Shown here: one piece after another, positions 9,600 to 18,558 of the stretch
How positions within the stretch are numbered: the stretch's first letter is position 1
Layout: each line of letters begins with the position of its first letter
Assembly: GCA_963731745.1 (NCBI GenBank)
Contig: CAVSWT010000009.1
Location: 62,001-126,000, forward strand
Direction of reading: 5' to 3'
Length of the DNA: 64,000 nt
DNA from: CAVSWT01 sp963731745
GTDB taxonomy: Bacteria > Bacteroidota > Ignavibacteria > Ignavibacteriales > Ignavibacteriaceae
Position numbers and translations under genes: made by a program
The notes under the pieces: generated by a model
What the model saw: the letters and a program-made list of their open reading frames with translations, nothing else
Database searches by the model: none
What the model was told of the DNA's origin: nothing

Positions 9600-9692
9600 A
9601 AGACTTGCCAGATGTTATTTTGAAATTTCATTGTAAAAAAATTAAACCATTACATTAATTACTATATTTCATGTACTTGAGCCAAAAGCATA

Positions 9693-9716
9693 GGGCAGTC
9701 TTAATAAAGACTGCCC
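9693..9716 (-). terminator. Terminator hairpin after the 821-residue secreted protein gene
   Basis: A perfect 10-bp inverted repeat, GGGCAGTCTT (9693-9702) and AAGACTGCCC (9707-9716), is closed by the 4-base loop AATA. It lies 14 bases beyond the stop codon of the gene at 9731-12196. On the minus strand the hairpin is followed by only a moderate T-rich tract (TATGCTTTTG), so termination strength is uncertain. It isolates the downstream TonB receptor operon. Confidence 0.72.
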
Positions 9717-9730
9717 CATTTCTTTATGAA

Positions 9731-12196
9731 TTATTTAAGAAGCATCATTTTCTTTGTTGCGGTAAATGATCCGCTTTCTATTTTATATAGATAGACGCCA
9801 GAAGTTAAATTGCTTGCATTAAAGTTTACTGTATATTCACCGACGTTTTGGTTGTGATTTATTAATTCTGCAACCTGACGTCCAAGTACATCATAGACTT
9901 TAATGTTAACTAAACCGGCTTTTGCAATAGAATACTTAATCTGAGTGGTTGGGTTAAATGGATTAGGATAATTCTGTTCCAAATTGAATGTGTTAACAAT
10001 TGCCGGATTATCATTTACTCCAACTGCATTGTCGCCAATAAAAGTAGCAGCCCATTTAGTAACATCTTGATATGAATTTCCATCAGCATCCTTTGAATAA
10101 TCCAGCTGGCCTTCTCTTTCGGCATTATCAGCATCGCTTATTTCAAAGTCGATCGGTATTTCCATTCCCTCTTTGGCTACAAATATTGGATCAGCTGATG
10201 CGGATCTCTTCTTTTTAGCTATATCCTGGAAAGAAATTTTAGCTTCTACAACATAACCGGAAGGGAATTTTTCATCCCAGTAATAGTCCTCACCCGGGAC
10301 AAGCAAACTATCTGCACCAGGATTATCATAGATTAATTTACTTTTCAAAAATCTCATATGGTAATCGGGGGTTACCTCTCTCTTATAACCAACATGAGTT
10401 TTGCCCTGATATTCATACAACCCAAAAAACAAATCACAACAATCATTTAACCATGAACTTTCAGAAATATCAGGACTAATAATATCATCATTAACATCAA
10501 AAGCTACATATAAATAATCGCTAGTCATTGCAAGGTATGCATTTACAGAAAGATCGTCGTCACCGGAAATAATGGTATTGGTAACTATAGTTCCGCTGCC
10601 ATCACTTGGGAACATACGGAATGGTTTGATACCTGCCCAGTCAGACAAATCTCCATCAGCTGCAAAATTTGTTGGAGCTCCCCAATTTATAACTGCTACA
10701 CCTTGAGCTGTATTTGTAACCTGTCCAGCAGACGCAATCGGGCCTGGATTGCCGGCTTTGTCTATACATTTCACGGCGTAATAATAGGTAACATCTTGGT
10801 TAGTCGCAGGAGCTATCAAGACATGGTCTGCAGCTTGAACATCTTCTGCAACATTCAACGCAACAACATCAACGCCCGGAGCTTCAATATCACTAATCGG
10901 ACTTTTGCTTGCATATACAGTATACTTTTCACCGGATTCACCAGGGACATCTGTCCATGTAACTAAATTAGTGAATGATCCAGCCACAACACTTGCATTT
11001 TCAACAGCAACTGGTGCAATAACATCAAACTCTGGTTTTCCGGTCCAAATGTTATCTAAATATAAAACTTTACCACTAACAGCTGTACCCTCAGCTAAGA
11101 TTTGAAATACTGTAACTTTGGAGGAATCAAACCCGCTTGTTCCATCTTGAGGAACAAAATCTTTTAATGCGTATGAATAATGATGCCATGCGTTATCATC
11201 GATAGGCGAAAATTTAATTCCCATTTTTGCTGCACCATCTTCAAACTGTAGTCTAGTATCAAGAACACCACTTTCAGCTTTCATATCGAAACTAATACTA
11301 TCTTGCTGCCAAGCTCCAGCTAGATTAAATGCAGGATCGATATTCCAGCCGGAACCAGACCAAGCATCTCCCAATGTCCATTTTAATGCATTAGTTACAG
11401 GGTTAACACCAGCTTTTTCTATTAATTCAAGTGATGAGCCGCCCCAATCGAATTGACCTAAACCACTGGGAACTGCCACACCGTTAAATATAATTGCAGG
11501 AATTGCCCTACTGCCGGTTCTTTCAAATCCGTCAAAAGCACATTGGATTGAATCTGCAGGAAGATGTGTGCCTGCGGTATAACCAGAAACAATAATTCCT
11601 AACTGAAATTGAACAATTTTATCCAGGTTTAATTTACGATCGTTGTATGTAAATCCACCCCAGCTATTAGGAGCAATAACAAAACCAGTACTATCAGGAA
11701 TGTACGTTCCATCGGATTCAATTTCTTTTAACGGCACTTTTAATTGAACCCAATCATGAACATTATCAAGGATTGTTAAATTTTCATAAATATATTGTTC
11801 CATTGGATCATCAGCTGTAGTCTTATCGCCTATTTGGATTCTGAAAACCATATATTCAGGATGAGCTACCTGGCTCATAACTTTAACCCAGATGCTTAAA
11901 GTATCACTAATTGACCAATCTAAAGGAGTTGCCCCATCAGGAAGGGCATAAATATATTGATCATAACTTCCCCAATCGTTTAACGAAGCAATTTTTGCAT
12001 CAACGTATAATGATGCTGAACCCTCGACTTTATCTGTAGTATTATTGCTGACATCCATTGAACTTGGAGCAGATTCAAAATTAGTCTGCCAAAGCGAGTC
12101 AGATGTGCTATTGTCAAAACTCTCGATCAATTGTCCGAAGGCAACAAATGGTAAAGAGAACAGCAGCAAAAATACTGGTAACAGAATTTTTTTCAT
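9731..12196 (-). CDS. T9SS-sorted multi-domain carbohydrate-binding protein
   Basis: 821 residues with a signal peptide (near PFVAFGQ). Two galactose-binding-like beta-sandwich regions (~22-215 and ~235-395) resemble CBM11/CIA30-type modules. A fibronectin III region (~397-495) has YTVYASKSP and YYYAVKCID. A CBM9-like region (~500-715) begins near NFAADGDLSDW and holds DYLYVAFDVNDD. The C-terminus from ~735 is a T9SS domain with EQNYPNPFNPTT and final KMMLLK. No catalytic motif was recognised. It is probably a surface glycan-binding protein. It is transcribed alone, or as the end of a transcript from the symporter region, and is cut off from the receptor operon by a hairpin. Confidence 0.75.
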   Translation of the reverse strand: MKKILLPVFLLLFSLPFVAFGQLIESFDNSTSDSLWQTNFESAPSSMDVSNNTTDKVEGSASLYVDAKIASLNDWGSYDQYIYALPDGATPLDWSISDTLSIWVKVMSQVAHPEYMVFRIQIGDKTTADDPMEQYIYENLTILDNVHDWVQLKVPLKEIESDGTYIPDSTGFVIAPNSWGGFTYNDRKLNLDKIVQFQLGIIVSGYTAGTHLPADSIQCAFDGFERTGSRAIPAIIFNGVAVPSGLGQFDWGGSSLELIEKAGVNPVTNALKWTLGDAWSGSGWNIDPAFNLAGAWQQDSISFDMKAESGVLDTRLQFEDGAAKMGIKFSPIDDNAWHHYSYALKDFVPQDGTSGFDSSKVTVFQILAEGTAVSGKVLYLDNIWTGKPEFDVIAPVAVENASVVAGSFTNLVTWTDVPGESGEKYTVYASKSPISDIEAPGVDVVALNVAEDVQAADHVLIAPATNQDVTYYYAVKCIDKAGNPGPIASAGQVTNTAQGVAVINWGAPTNFAADGDLSDWAGIKPFRMFPSDGSGTIVTNTIISGDDDLSVNAYLAMTSDYLYVAFDVNDDIISPDISESSWLNDCCDLFFGLYEYQGKTHVGYKREVTPDYHMRFLKSKLIYDNPGADSLLVPGEDYYWDEKFPSGYVVEAKISFQDIAKKKRSASADPIFVAKEGMEIPIDFEISDADNAEREGQLDYSKDADGNSYQDVTKWAATFIGDNAVGVNDNPAIVNTFNLEQNYPNPFNPTTQIKYSIAKAGLVNIKVYDVLGRQVAELINHNQNVGEYTVNFNASNLTSGVYLYKIESGSFTATKKMMLLK

Positions 12197-12302
12197 GATT
12201 TTCCTCTCATGTTAGTTTGATAAAGAATTAAACCGGCCTACTATTTTATCTCTCATACTTCAACCGATTTAAGTTATTTAATTAAAAATGAATTAAGCGA
12301 TT

Positions 12303-13931
12303 TCAACTCCACAAACTCCACACTCCAAATATTAAGAGAAGTATAAATCCAGACATTAATAAATTGGTTCTATATGACTGTATTCTATTAAATGCAGGAA
12401 AGGCAATCATAAATTCAGAAAAGCTTTCCTTTAATGAATATTGCAGTCCACTAATTTTTGGAGATCTTCCTTCTTGAGTTGAGTAACTAATTGAAAACAA
12501 CAAAACAGAACTTATAACAAATAGAAAAATTGCAAAATGCAAAAAATTTATATTCGAATATGAAATCAAAAAACTATTTGTTGTATAGCCGATATTAACG
12601 AGCAGATCAGAGAGCAGCCTCGTTAGTCCGATCATTTCACCAATAATTAACGTCCAAAAAGCTGCCTTACTATTGATCTTTTTAAACAATAATCCGAAAA
12701 TAAATACAGCTGTTATAGGAGGACTAATAAAACCTTGTACACTTTGAAGAAATAAATACATTTGTGTGCTAATAATTTTTACAAGTGGAACACAAAGAAT
12801 TGCCGTAATAACAATTACAGTTGTTGATAAACGTCCGATCAAAACTAATTTTCTATCACTTGCTAATTTATGACTTGGAAGATAGAAGTCGTTTACAAAA
12901 AGAGTTGAAGTAGTATTAAAAACTCCGGATAAAGATGACATAATAGCTGAAAGTAATCCAGCGACAACCAGTCCTTTAATTCCTATAGGTAAAATGTCAC
13001 TTGCCAAAAGAACGGGATATGCCTCATCACCAACTATTCCTGGAAACAATGCAATGGCAATTAATCCTGGAAGCACCAGGATAAACAATGGTAAAATTTT
13101 TAAGAGAGCAGCAAACAAAGACCCACGTCGAGCTTCTTCAATTGATTTAGCGCCGAGTAATCTCTGAACTATATATTGATCTGTACACCAATACCAGAAA
13201 GCAATTATAGGAGCTCCAAAAATAATTCCCGTCCATGGGAAATCAGGATCTGAAGCTGGTTTAAACATTGTAAAATATTCGGCTGGTAATTTAGAGTGCA
13301 GTCCTGAATATCCCCCAACTTCATATAAGCCAAAAATTGTAAGTGTCACTGCACCAACTATCAACAATATGGCTTGTATTACTTGAGTTTTAACTACAGC
13401 AGTTGCCCCGCCAATAACACTATAAACTCCGGTAATTAAAACTATTATTATCGCAGAAGTATAAATGCTGAGTCCAAAAATTTTATAAAACAAAATTCCA
13501 CCAGCTAAGAGAGTTACAGTAATCTTGGTTAATATATATATGGCAATTGACAGTCCTGATAAAAATTTTCGGCTTCGTTCATCAAATCTTTTTTCGATTA
13601 TTTCGGGGATTGTTGCAGCCCCAGATTTTAAATATATCGGCGCTATAAACCATCCAAGCAAAATCAGAATAAATATTGCCATCAACTCAAATTGAGCAAC
13701 CGCTAGCCCTCTTGTTGCACCGGATCCTGCTAATCCAATAAAATGTTCACTTGAAATATTTGTGGCAAAAATCGATAACCCAATCGCAAACCACCCCACA
13801 TTTTTACCTGAAAGGAAATAATCCGAAAAATTTTTCTCTTTTTTTCTTGAAGAATAGAACCCTACGCTCAATATTACTATTAAGTATAAGATTAAAATTA
13901 GACCGTCTATTAATGAAAAATTATCGAACAA
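12303..13931 (-). CDS. vSGLT-like sodium/sugar symporter (SSS family)
   Basis: 542 residues, about 13-14 membrane spans. The motifs FATNISSEHFIGLAGSGATRG, YWCTDQYIVQRLLGAKS, EARRGSLFAALLKILPLF and GLLSAIMSSLSGVFNTTSTLF match the sodium-solute symporter family. They are notably close to the Vibrio Na+/galactose transporter vSGLT. It should import a monosaccharide across the inner membrane with Na+. The start is TTG at 13931, since an in-frame stop lies just upstream and the next residues already form the first helix. A sigma-54-type promoter (13964-13980) lies at the right distance, and a sigma-54 activator is encoded 1.7 kb away. Sugar identity cannot be read from sequence. Confidence 0.92.
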   Translation of the reverse strand: MFDNFSLIDGLILILYLIVILSVGFYSSRKKEKNFSDYFLSGKNVGWFAIGLSIFATNISSEHFIGLAGSGATRGLAVAQFELMAIFILILLGWFIAPIYLKSGAATIPEIIEKRFDERSRKFLSGLSIAIYILTKITVTLLAGGILFYKIFGLSIYTSAIIIVLITGVYSVIGGATAVVKTQVIQAILLIVGAVTLTIFGLYEVGGYSGLHSKLPAEYFTMFKPASDPDFPWTGIIFGAPIIAFWYWCTDQYIVQRLLGAKSIEEARRGSLFAALLKILPLFILVLPGLIAIALFPGIVGDEAYPVLLASDILPIGIKGLVVAGLLSAIMSSLSGVFNTTSTLFVNDFYLPSHKLASDRKLVLIGRLSTTVIVITAILCVPLVKIISTQMYLFLQSVQGFISPPITAVFIFGLLFKKINSKAAFWTLIIGEMIGLTRLLSDLLVNIGYTTNSFLISYSNINFLHFAIFLFVISSVLLFSISYSTQEGRSPKISGLQYSLKESFSEFMIAFPAFNRIQSYRTNLLMSGFILLLIFGVWSLWS

Positions 13932-13963
13932 TTTTTAACTTTCGAAAATTAACAGCGTATGAA

Positions 13964-13980
13964 TGGCACAAACAATGCCA
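13964..13980 (-). promoter_or_regulatory. Sigma-54 (-24/-12) promoter of the symporter gene
   Basis: On the minus strand the site reads TGGCATTGTTTGTGCCA: GG and GC are separated by exactly 10 bases, as sigma-54 holoenzyme requires. It would place the start of transcription about 23 bases before the TTG start at 13931. The TGGCA/TGCCA arms make it nearly symmetric, so the plus strand also fits, but no plus-strand gene follows closely. An AT-only 8-bp inverted repeat at 14031-14057 could be an activator site, but such repeats arise easily in this AT-rich DNA. Confidence 0.62.
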
Positions 13981-14072
13981 TCAACTTTTAATTCAAAAAA
14001 ATTCTATTTTATTTTCTTTGACAAACCCTTTTATTATTACTTTTATTGAAATAATAATTTTCATTTATTGAT

Positions 14073-14321
14073 TTAATAAAAAATCTGAGCGAACTTCGTC
14101 GCGAAGAATAACTTGTTCTTTCCTGCCGGTTCTTTAGGATTTATAATTTTGCTATTTTGTTTTTGTATTGCAGAGACAGTAATTTGATTTAGAGAAGAAT
14201 TGGAGATTCCTCTTATTTTCTCAAGCTTGAGAGCATTTTCAAGTGATGCGAATTGTAAATATAACTTTTGAGAATCAGGAATTAGTGGTTGAAATATAAA
14301 AAATAGTAAATTTTTCTTCAT
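14073..14321 (-). CDS. Small hypothetical protein, uncertain coding
   Basis: 82 residues with a short hydrophobic start (MKKNLLFFIF) but no cleavable signal and no recognised domain. A small hairpin, CTTCG-CGA-CGAAG, lies near the 3' end and is followed, nine bases later, by a T6 run. This could be a weak terminator overlapping the stop. A sigma-54-like site at 14400-14414 lies 79 bases upstream, so the interval may be transcribed under the same activator as the symporter. It may be a real small protein, a decayed gene, or the body of a regulatory RNA or leader. Confidence in coding is low. Confidence 0.3.
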   Translation of the reverse strand: MKKNLLFFIFQPLIPDSQKLYLQFASLENALKLEKIRGISNSSLNQITVSAIQKQNSKIINPKEPAGKNKLFFATKFAQIFY

Positions 14322-14625
14322 AAAATCTCAAATTTGTAAATATTTAAGCTTTAGCAATTATTGTCGATTGATAATAAGTTCAGAAAACAATGTAAGTGGA
14401 CAATTGAAGTGCCAAATTGTGGTAACAATTTTTTATTAGAATTTCTTCTAAATAAAAATCATTTTTGCATGAATGCGGAAAATGTTTTATTAACCTAATA
14501 AATCAAAATTATTATTTTAATAATCAGATTACTAAAATTGATTTTTTTAATTGATAATTAAAACAAAGTAATTTTTCAATTAATATTTATAACTTAGTGG
14601 CATAAACAAAACTTGAGAACTAACT
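14322..14625. other. Structured AT-rich divergent intergenic region
   Basis: This gene-free stretch separates the small minus-strand ORF from the plus-strand hydrolase. It holds the sigma-54-like site (14400-14414). Directly beside it is a perfect 7-bp inverted repeat, AAATTGT (14414-14420) and ACAATTT (14425-14431), spaced by 4 bases. A longer imperfect repeat spans about 14429-14459 (TTTATTAGAA and TTCTAAATAAA arms). These could be activator-binding sites. The remaining ~165 bases before 14626 are plain AT-rich sequence with nothing recognised. Confidence 0.45.
14400..14414 (-). promoter_or_regulatory. Sigma-54-like (-24/-12) promoter
   Basis: The minus strand reads TGGCACTTCAATTGT. The -24 element TGGCAC is perfect; the -12 element is TTGT instead of TTGC; the GG-to-G spacing is correct. 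Transcription would start near 14388 and run into the small ORF at 14073-14321, and possibly on to the symporter. Prediction rests on the consensus match and the nearby sigma-54 activator gene. Confidence 0.5.
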
Positions 14626-15534
14626 ATGCAGAGAAAATTGAAATACAATTCCATCTTATTTTTAATCTTTTTCATTTTGCAAACAAACATGTTTTTTTCA
14701 CAGTCACTTACTGAAAGATACAGCCATCTTGGACAATTGTTTGTCCCGCAGTTTTCATCAGCACCCTTTCCCGACAGCGGTAGAACGAATGGCCACTCGT
14801 ACGCGGATAAAATTTTTTCTTTTCAAGATCATTATAATGACAGCAGCGTCGCGATTTTTATTCCCAATGGGTTTAAACAAACTGATTCAACAAATATGGT
14901 TGTTTATTTTCATGGGTGGAATAATAATATTGATAGTGCATGTTCCCAGTTTAATTTGATTGAACAATTTTCAAAAAGTAATATAAATGCCATTTTTGTA
15001 TTTCCCGAAGGCCCAAAGAACTCGCCTGATTCATACGGTGGCAAGTTGGAAAAAAAGGATGGATTAAAAAATTTAATTAACGACGTTTCGAATTTCTTGA
15101 TAAATCATAAAAAACTAAATTCTCCTAAAATTGGAAATATAATTTTAGCAGGTCACAGCGGTGCTTACAGGGTAATCTCCTACTGTATTATGCGGGGCGG
15201 GTTAACACAAAATATTTCCGATGTAATTTTATTTGATGCTCTCTACGGCCAAACAGAAAAATTTTCTCACTGGATTGAAAATAATAATGGAAGATTCATC
15301 GATATTTATACGGACAGCGGAGGCACAAAAAACGAATCTGAAAGTCTGATGCAAGATTTAGACGCTTGGGGAAGTTCATATTTTAAAACCGAAGAAAAAG
15401 AATTAATACCTGAAGATTTAAAAGATAATAGATTAATATTTATTCATTCAGATTTATCTCACAATGAAGTTATCTCAAAAAGAAATCAACTGCTTCTTTT
15501 TTTGAAGACAAGCAAATTACCGAAGTTAAAATGA
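14626..15534 (+). CDS. Secreted alpha/beta-hydrolase-fold protein
   Basis: 302 residues with a signal peptide (cleaved near QTNMFFSQ). VVYFHGWNNN around 92-101 looks like an oxyanion-hole HG motif and NIILAGHSGAYR around 164-175 a nucleophile elbow (GHSGA). A C-terminal HSDLSHNEVI could supply the His; the acid is likely in the SDVILFDALYG segment. The family is a serine hydrolase, perhaps an esterase acting on ester-decorated glycans, but the substrate is unknown. It is transcribed alone and converges with the sigma-54 activator gene. No T9SS domain is present, so it is likely periplasmic. Confidence 0.7.
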   Translation: MQRKLKYNSILFLIFFILQTNMFFSQSLTERYSHLGQLFVPQFSSAPFPDSGRTNGHSYADKIFSFQDHYNDSSVAIFIPNGFKQTDSTNMVVYFHGWNNNIDSACSQFNLIEQFSKSNINAIFVFPEGPKNSPDSYGGKLEKKDGLKNLINDVSNFLINHKKLNSPKIGNIILAGHSGAYRVISYCIMRGGLTQNISDVILFDALYGQTEKFSHWIENNNGRFIDIYTDSGGTKNESESLMQDLDAWGSSYFKTEEKELIPEDLKDNRLIFIHSDLSHNEVISKRNQLLLFLKTSKLPKLK

Positions 15535-15602
15535 AAATACTGTTTAAGTTTAAGTTTATGAAATTAATATTGCAATTTTTAATCTTGTAATTTTGCAGTG
15601 TG

Positions 15603-17051
15603 TTATTTTAAACCCAGTTCCTTCGCCATTCTATAATAATTTGAAGGCGCTAATCCCAATTTTTTTGCTGCTTCGGTATCCGAAGAAGTTTTGTTTCGTA
15701 TATAACGGAAATATTTTTCTCTTACCATTTTTTCCATTTGATTTAAAGGAACTTCATTTTCTTCAAACATTACTTCCAATCCCCTATCGTCTCTAATATG
15801 ATCTAAAATTCCGACGGCAAATTCTGCAATTGAAAGCGTTATGGTGCTTTCACCTGTAAATAATAATCTCTGCACAATATTTTTTAATTCTCTCACGTTA
15901 CCTGGCCATCTATAATTAACCAAAAACTTCATTGCATCAGGAGTGAAAATGGGTTTCTCCTTCCCCATATCAATGCTGTATATCGACATGAAATGCTCTA
16001 TTAAAATTGGTATATCAGTTTTTCTATCAATTAATTCATTAACTATTATCGGAACCACATTTAGTCTATAATAAAGATCCTCTCTAAACCTTTTTGCCTT
16101 CACCTCATCTTCAATATTTTTATTTGTCGCCGCAAGCACTCTTACATTAACTTTAATTTTTTCTGTTCTCCCGATTTTTTCAACTTCACCTTCTTGTATT
16201 ACCCTTAATAATTTTACCTGCGCCGATAGAGGCAGCTCGGTTATTTCATCAAGAAAAATTGTTCCATTATCAGCAATTTCAAATAGGCCAAGCTTCTTTT
16301 TATCGGCTCCCGTAAAAGCACCTTTCTCATATCCAAATAGTTCACTTTCAACCAAATCGTGCGGAAGACTGCCGCAATTTATAGGAACAAAATTTTCTAA
16401 CTTTCTGGGACCTTGATAATGAATATTGTAAGCAACTAATTCTTTTCCGGTTCCGGAAGCACCTCTAATCAAAATATTAATATTGCTTTGAGAATATTTC
16501 TTTATATTTTCTTTTAAATTCATCATTACAGGAGATTCGCCCACCATTTTTCTCTGGTTCAAAATGTCTTCCACATTTTTAATCAGCTTTTGATTTGACC
16601 TGAGCTTATCTCTTTCCATTATGCATTTTTCATAAGCATTAAAAACACTTATAATAAAATCAGTAGGCTGATAAATATAATCTTCAATATCTCCAGGATA
16701 TTTTGTGCAGTACCAATATGCACCGGCTTTAATTAATTTATTAGCGAAATTAAAATCGGTAATGTTAATTGTCATTTTAGTAATTACAATTATTTGAATT
16801 GAAGAATCAATCGCTTTGATTTCTTGGATAAGATTTTCTCCCATAATCCCGCCGGCAATTTGAAAGTCCATTATAACGATATCGAACTTAAATTTATTTT
16901 TAGCTTTCTCTAAAATCTTTAAAGCGGCGTTCCCATCCGAACAAATTTCCGCAATATTTATTCTGTCCGAAAAAGGCTGTACAGTTTTTAAAACACGGTT
17001 AACGTCAAATTCTTCATCTTCAATTAATAATACTTGAATTGTGTTGTACAT
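15603..17051 (-). CDS. Sigma-54-dependent response regulator (NtrC family)
   Basis: 482 residues. Receiver domain 1-~125 has acidic EDEE near 11-14, phospho-acceptor Asp62 in IVIMDFQ and Lys in CTKYP. AAA+ domain ~170-400 has Walker A GASGTGKE (197-204), the sigma-54 contact loop GAFTGA (244-249), Walker B GTIFLDEI (263-270), and the RWPGNVREL motif. A Fis-type helix-turn-helix lies at ~440-482 (EAAKKLGLAPSNYYRMAKELG). It should activate sigma-54 promoters when phosphorylated by the adjacent kinase, 10 bases upstream after frame correction. Likely targets are the sites at 13964-13980 and 14400-14414. Partner and targets are inferred from position. Confidence 0.93.
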   Translation of the reverse strand: MYNTIQVLLIEDEEFDVNRVLKTVQPFSDRINIAEICSDGNAALKILEKAKNKFKFDIVIMDFQIAGGIMGENLIQEIKAIDSSIQIIVITKMTINITDFNFANKLIKAGAYWYCTKYPGDIEDYIYQPTDFIISVFNAYEKCIMERDKLRSNQKLIKNVEDILNQRKMVGESPVMMNLKENIKKYSQSNINILIRGASGTGKELVAYNIHYQGPRKLENFVPINCGSLPHDLVESELFGYEKGAFTGADKKKLGLFEIADNGTIFLDEITELPLSAQVKLLRVIQEGEVEKIGRTEKIKVNVRVLAATNKNIEDEVKAKRFREDLYYRLNVVPIIVNELIDRKTDIPILIEHFMSIYSIDMGKEKPIFTPDAMKFLVNYRWPGNVRELKNIVQRLLFTGESTITLSIAEFAVGILDHIRDDRGLEVMFEENEVPLNQMEKMVREKYFRYIRNKTSSDTEAAKKLGLAPSNYYRMAKELGLK

Positions 17052-17061
17052 TATAACTTTC

Positions 17062-18544
17062 TTATTGATGTTTTATTGTAATATTAAATATAGATCCGCC
17101 TTCATCCAGATTTCCGGCATCAATCTGCCAGCCGCATCTTTTGCAAATTTCATAGGCAATATAGCAGCCGTAACCTGAATTTTGAATTTCTGAACTTTTT
17201 GAAGTAACATTTTCCTGGAAATAGTTTTTTCAAACCGAATTCATTTTCAACCAAAAATTCCTTTGCTATTCCCTGTCCGTTATCAATTATGGTAATGACT
17301 GATTCATTTTTTTCTGCAAAATATTTTGTTCTAATGGTGATTATAAGTTTAAATTTTCGCCCATGCTCAATAGAGTTTTGAATTAATGGTTCAAGTATTT
17401 CCCAAACCACAAACTCGTTTATATGAACTATCGGCAAATATTCATCGAGATCAAGCCTTATTTCATACGATCCGCTTTTCTTAGAAGTTCTCAAAAAAAT
17501 GTTGTTTACCAAAAACATGATAAGCTCATTTATATTGGTATTATAAATCATGTTTCTGATGGTTTGAATCGGGGGATCATACCATTTCATATCATAAATT
17601 ACTCTGGAAATAAAATTGGCATATTTAGTTACCTTATATTTTATTTCATTTATGTTTTCTGCAGAGAGCAATTGCAAATCGCCTTTAATAAAACCCATCA
17701 CTTTTTCGGCTTTGTGATGTGTATGATAAATTCTTTTCGTAAAGACTAATTCTTTATCATAATTAATTTTCTTTTTTAGATTATTTTCATGCTCGGCAAA
17801 TAAGAGCTTTTGAGCTTCATCTCTTTCTCTAACAGTGTATGAAGAAATAAAATACATTGCCAGCAAACCGAGAGAAATTAATGATAAATATATAACCGAA
17901 GTTTCATCATAATTGGAAACTATTTGACTAGTTAAAAAAGTAAAATCCGGAGTATTTTTTATGTAAACTGCGCCTATATATTCCCCTCTTAAAACGAAAG
18001 GGACAAATGTGTTGAAAGTATTTTTTGCTGTTACAACGCTGTGAATTTGTTCCGTTGAACTTATTTGATATTCTAGATTTTTATACATATCAACAGCATC
18101 AATATGTGCGGATTGATTGGCTGCATATTTATATGAATTTGAAAATAAAAATCTGTACAAATCTTTTCCTTCGTCAATTGCATAAATTTTATTATCTCTT
18201 TTTATAAGTATGCACATTTCATTAATATTATGCTGCAAAACCTGCTGACTAAAAATAATATTGAATGATTGAATAATTCTTTGTGATTCTTCTTCTGTAA
18301 CTTCTCGTTTAGGGTTAAGTGATTCCAGTATCAGTTCAATGGAAGTCGTAGTTAAGTTTGCTAACTTCTCAGCTGAATCTTTTTGATACCAATTTTGCGT
18401 GTTATCTAAAAAACTTTTAATTGAAGATTTGTTAATGAGAGACACCAATAACTGAAATGAAAATATTATCACAAACAAAACAGTTAAATGCCGAAACTGG
18501 AAATGGTACTCTTTAACCTTTTCAAAAATTTTTTTCTTGCTCAT
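17062..18544 (-). pseudogene. Membrane sensor histidine kinase, single frameshift near the 3' end
   Basis: As read, the frame gives 464 residues ending at 17150. Membrane spans lie at ~20-38 and ~216-236 around a ~175-residue periplasmic sensor. A coiled stretch with THHKAEKV (His276 or His277 is a candidate phospho-acceptor), the N box IQNSIEHG and the G1 box DNGQG follow. The G2 box appears only after shifting frame at the A6 run (T6 at 17225-17230 on the plus strand): GYGCYIAYEICKRCG, then GSIFNITIKHQ and a stop at 17062. Removing one A restores a full kinase ending 10 bases before the regulator. This may be a base-calling error or a real recent mutation. It lies 14 bases after the solute-binding protein gene, suggesting that protein is its sugar-sensing partner. 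Confidence 0.85.
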
Positions 18545-18558
18545 AACTTTAATTTTTT

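Noticed and set aside
13964..13980. Plus-strand reading of the sigma-54 site
   Set aside because: No plus-strand gene starts within 600 bases, whereas the minus-strand symporter starts at the right distance.
14392..14413. Plus-strand sigma-54 site TGGACA...TGCC before the 14626 hydrolase
   Set aside because: GG and GC are 11 bases apart, one too many; the minus-strand match is much better.
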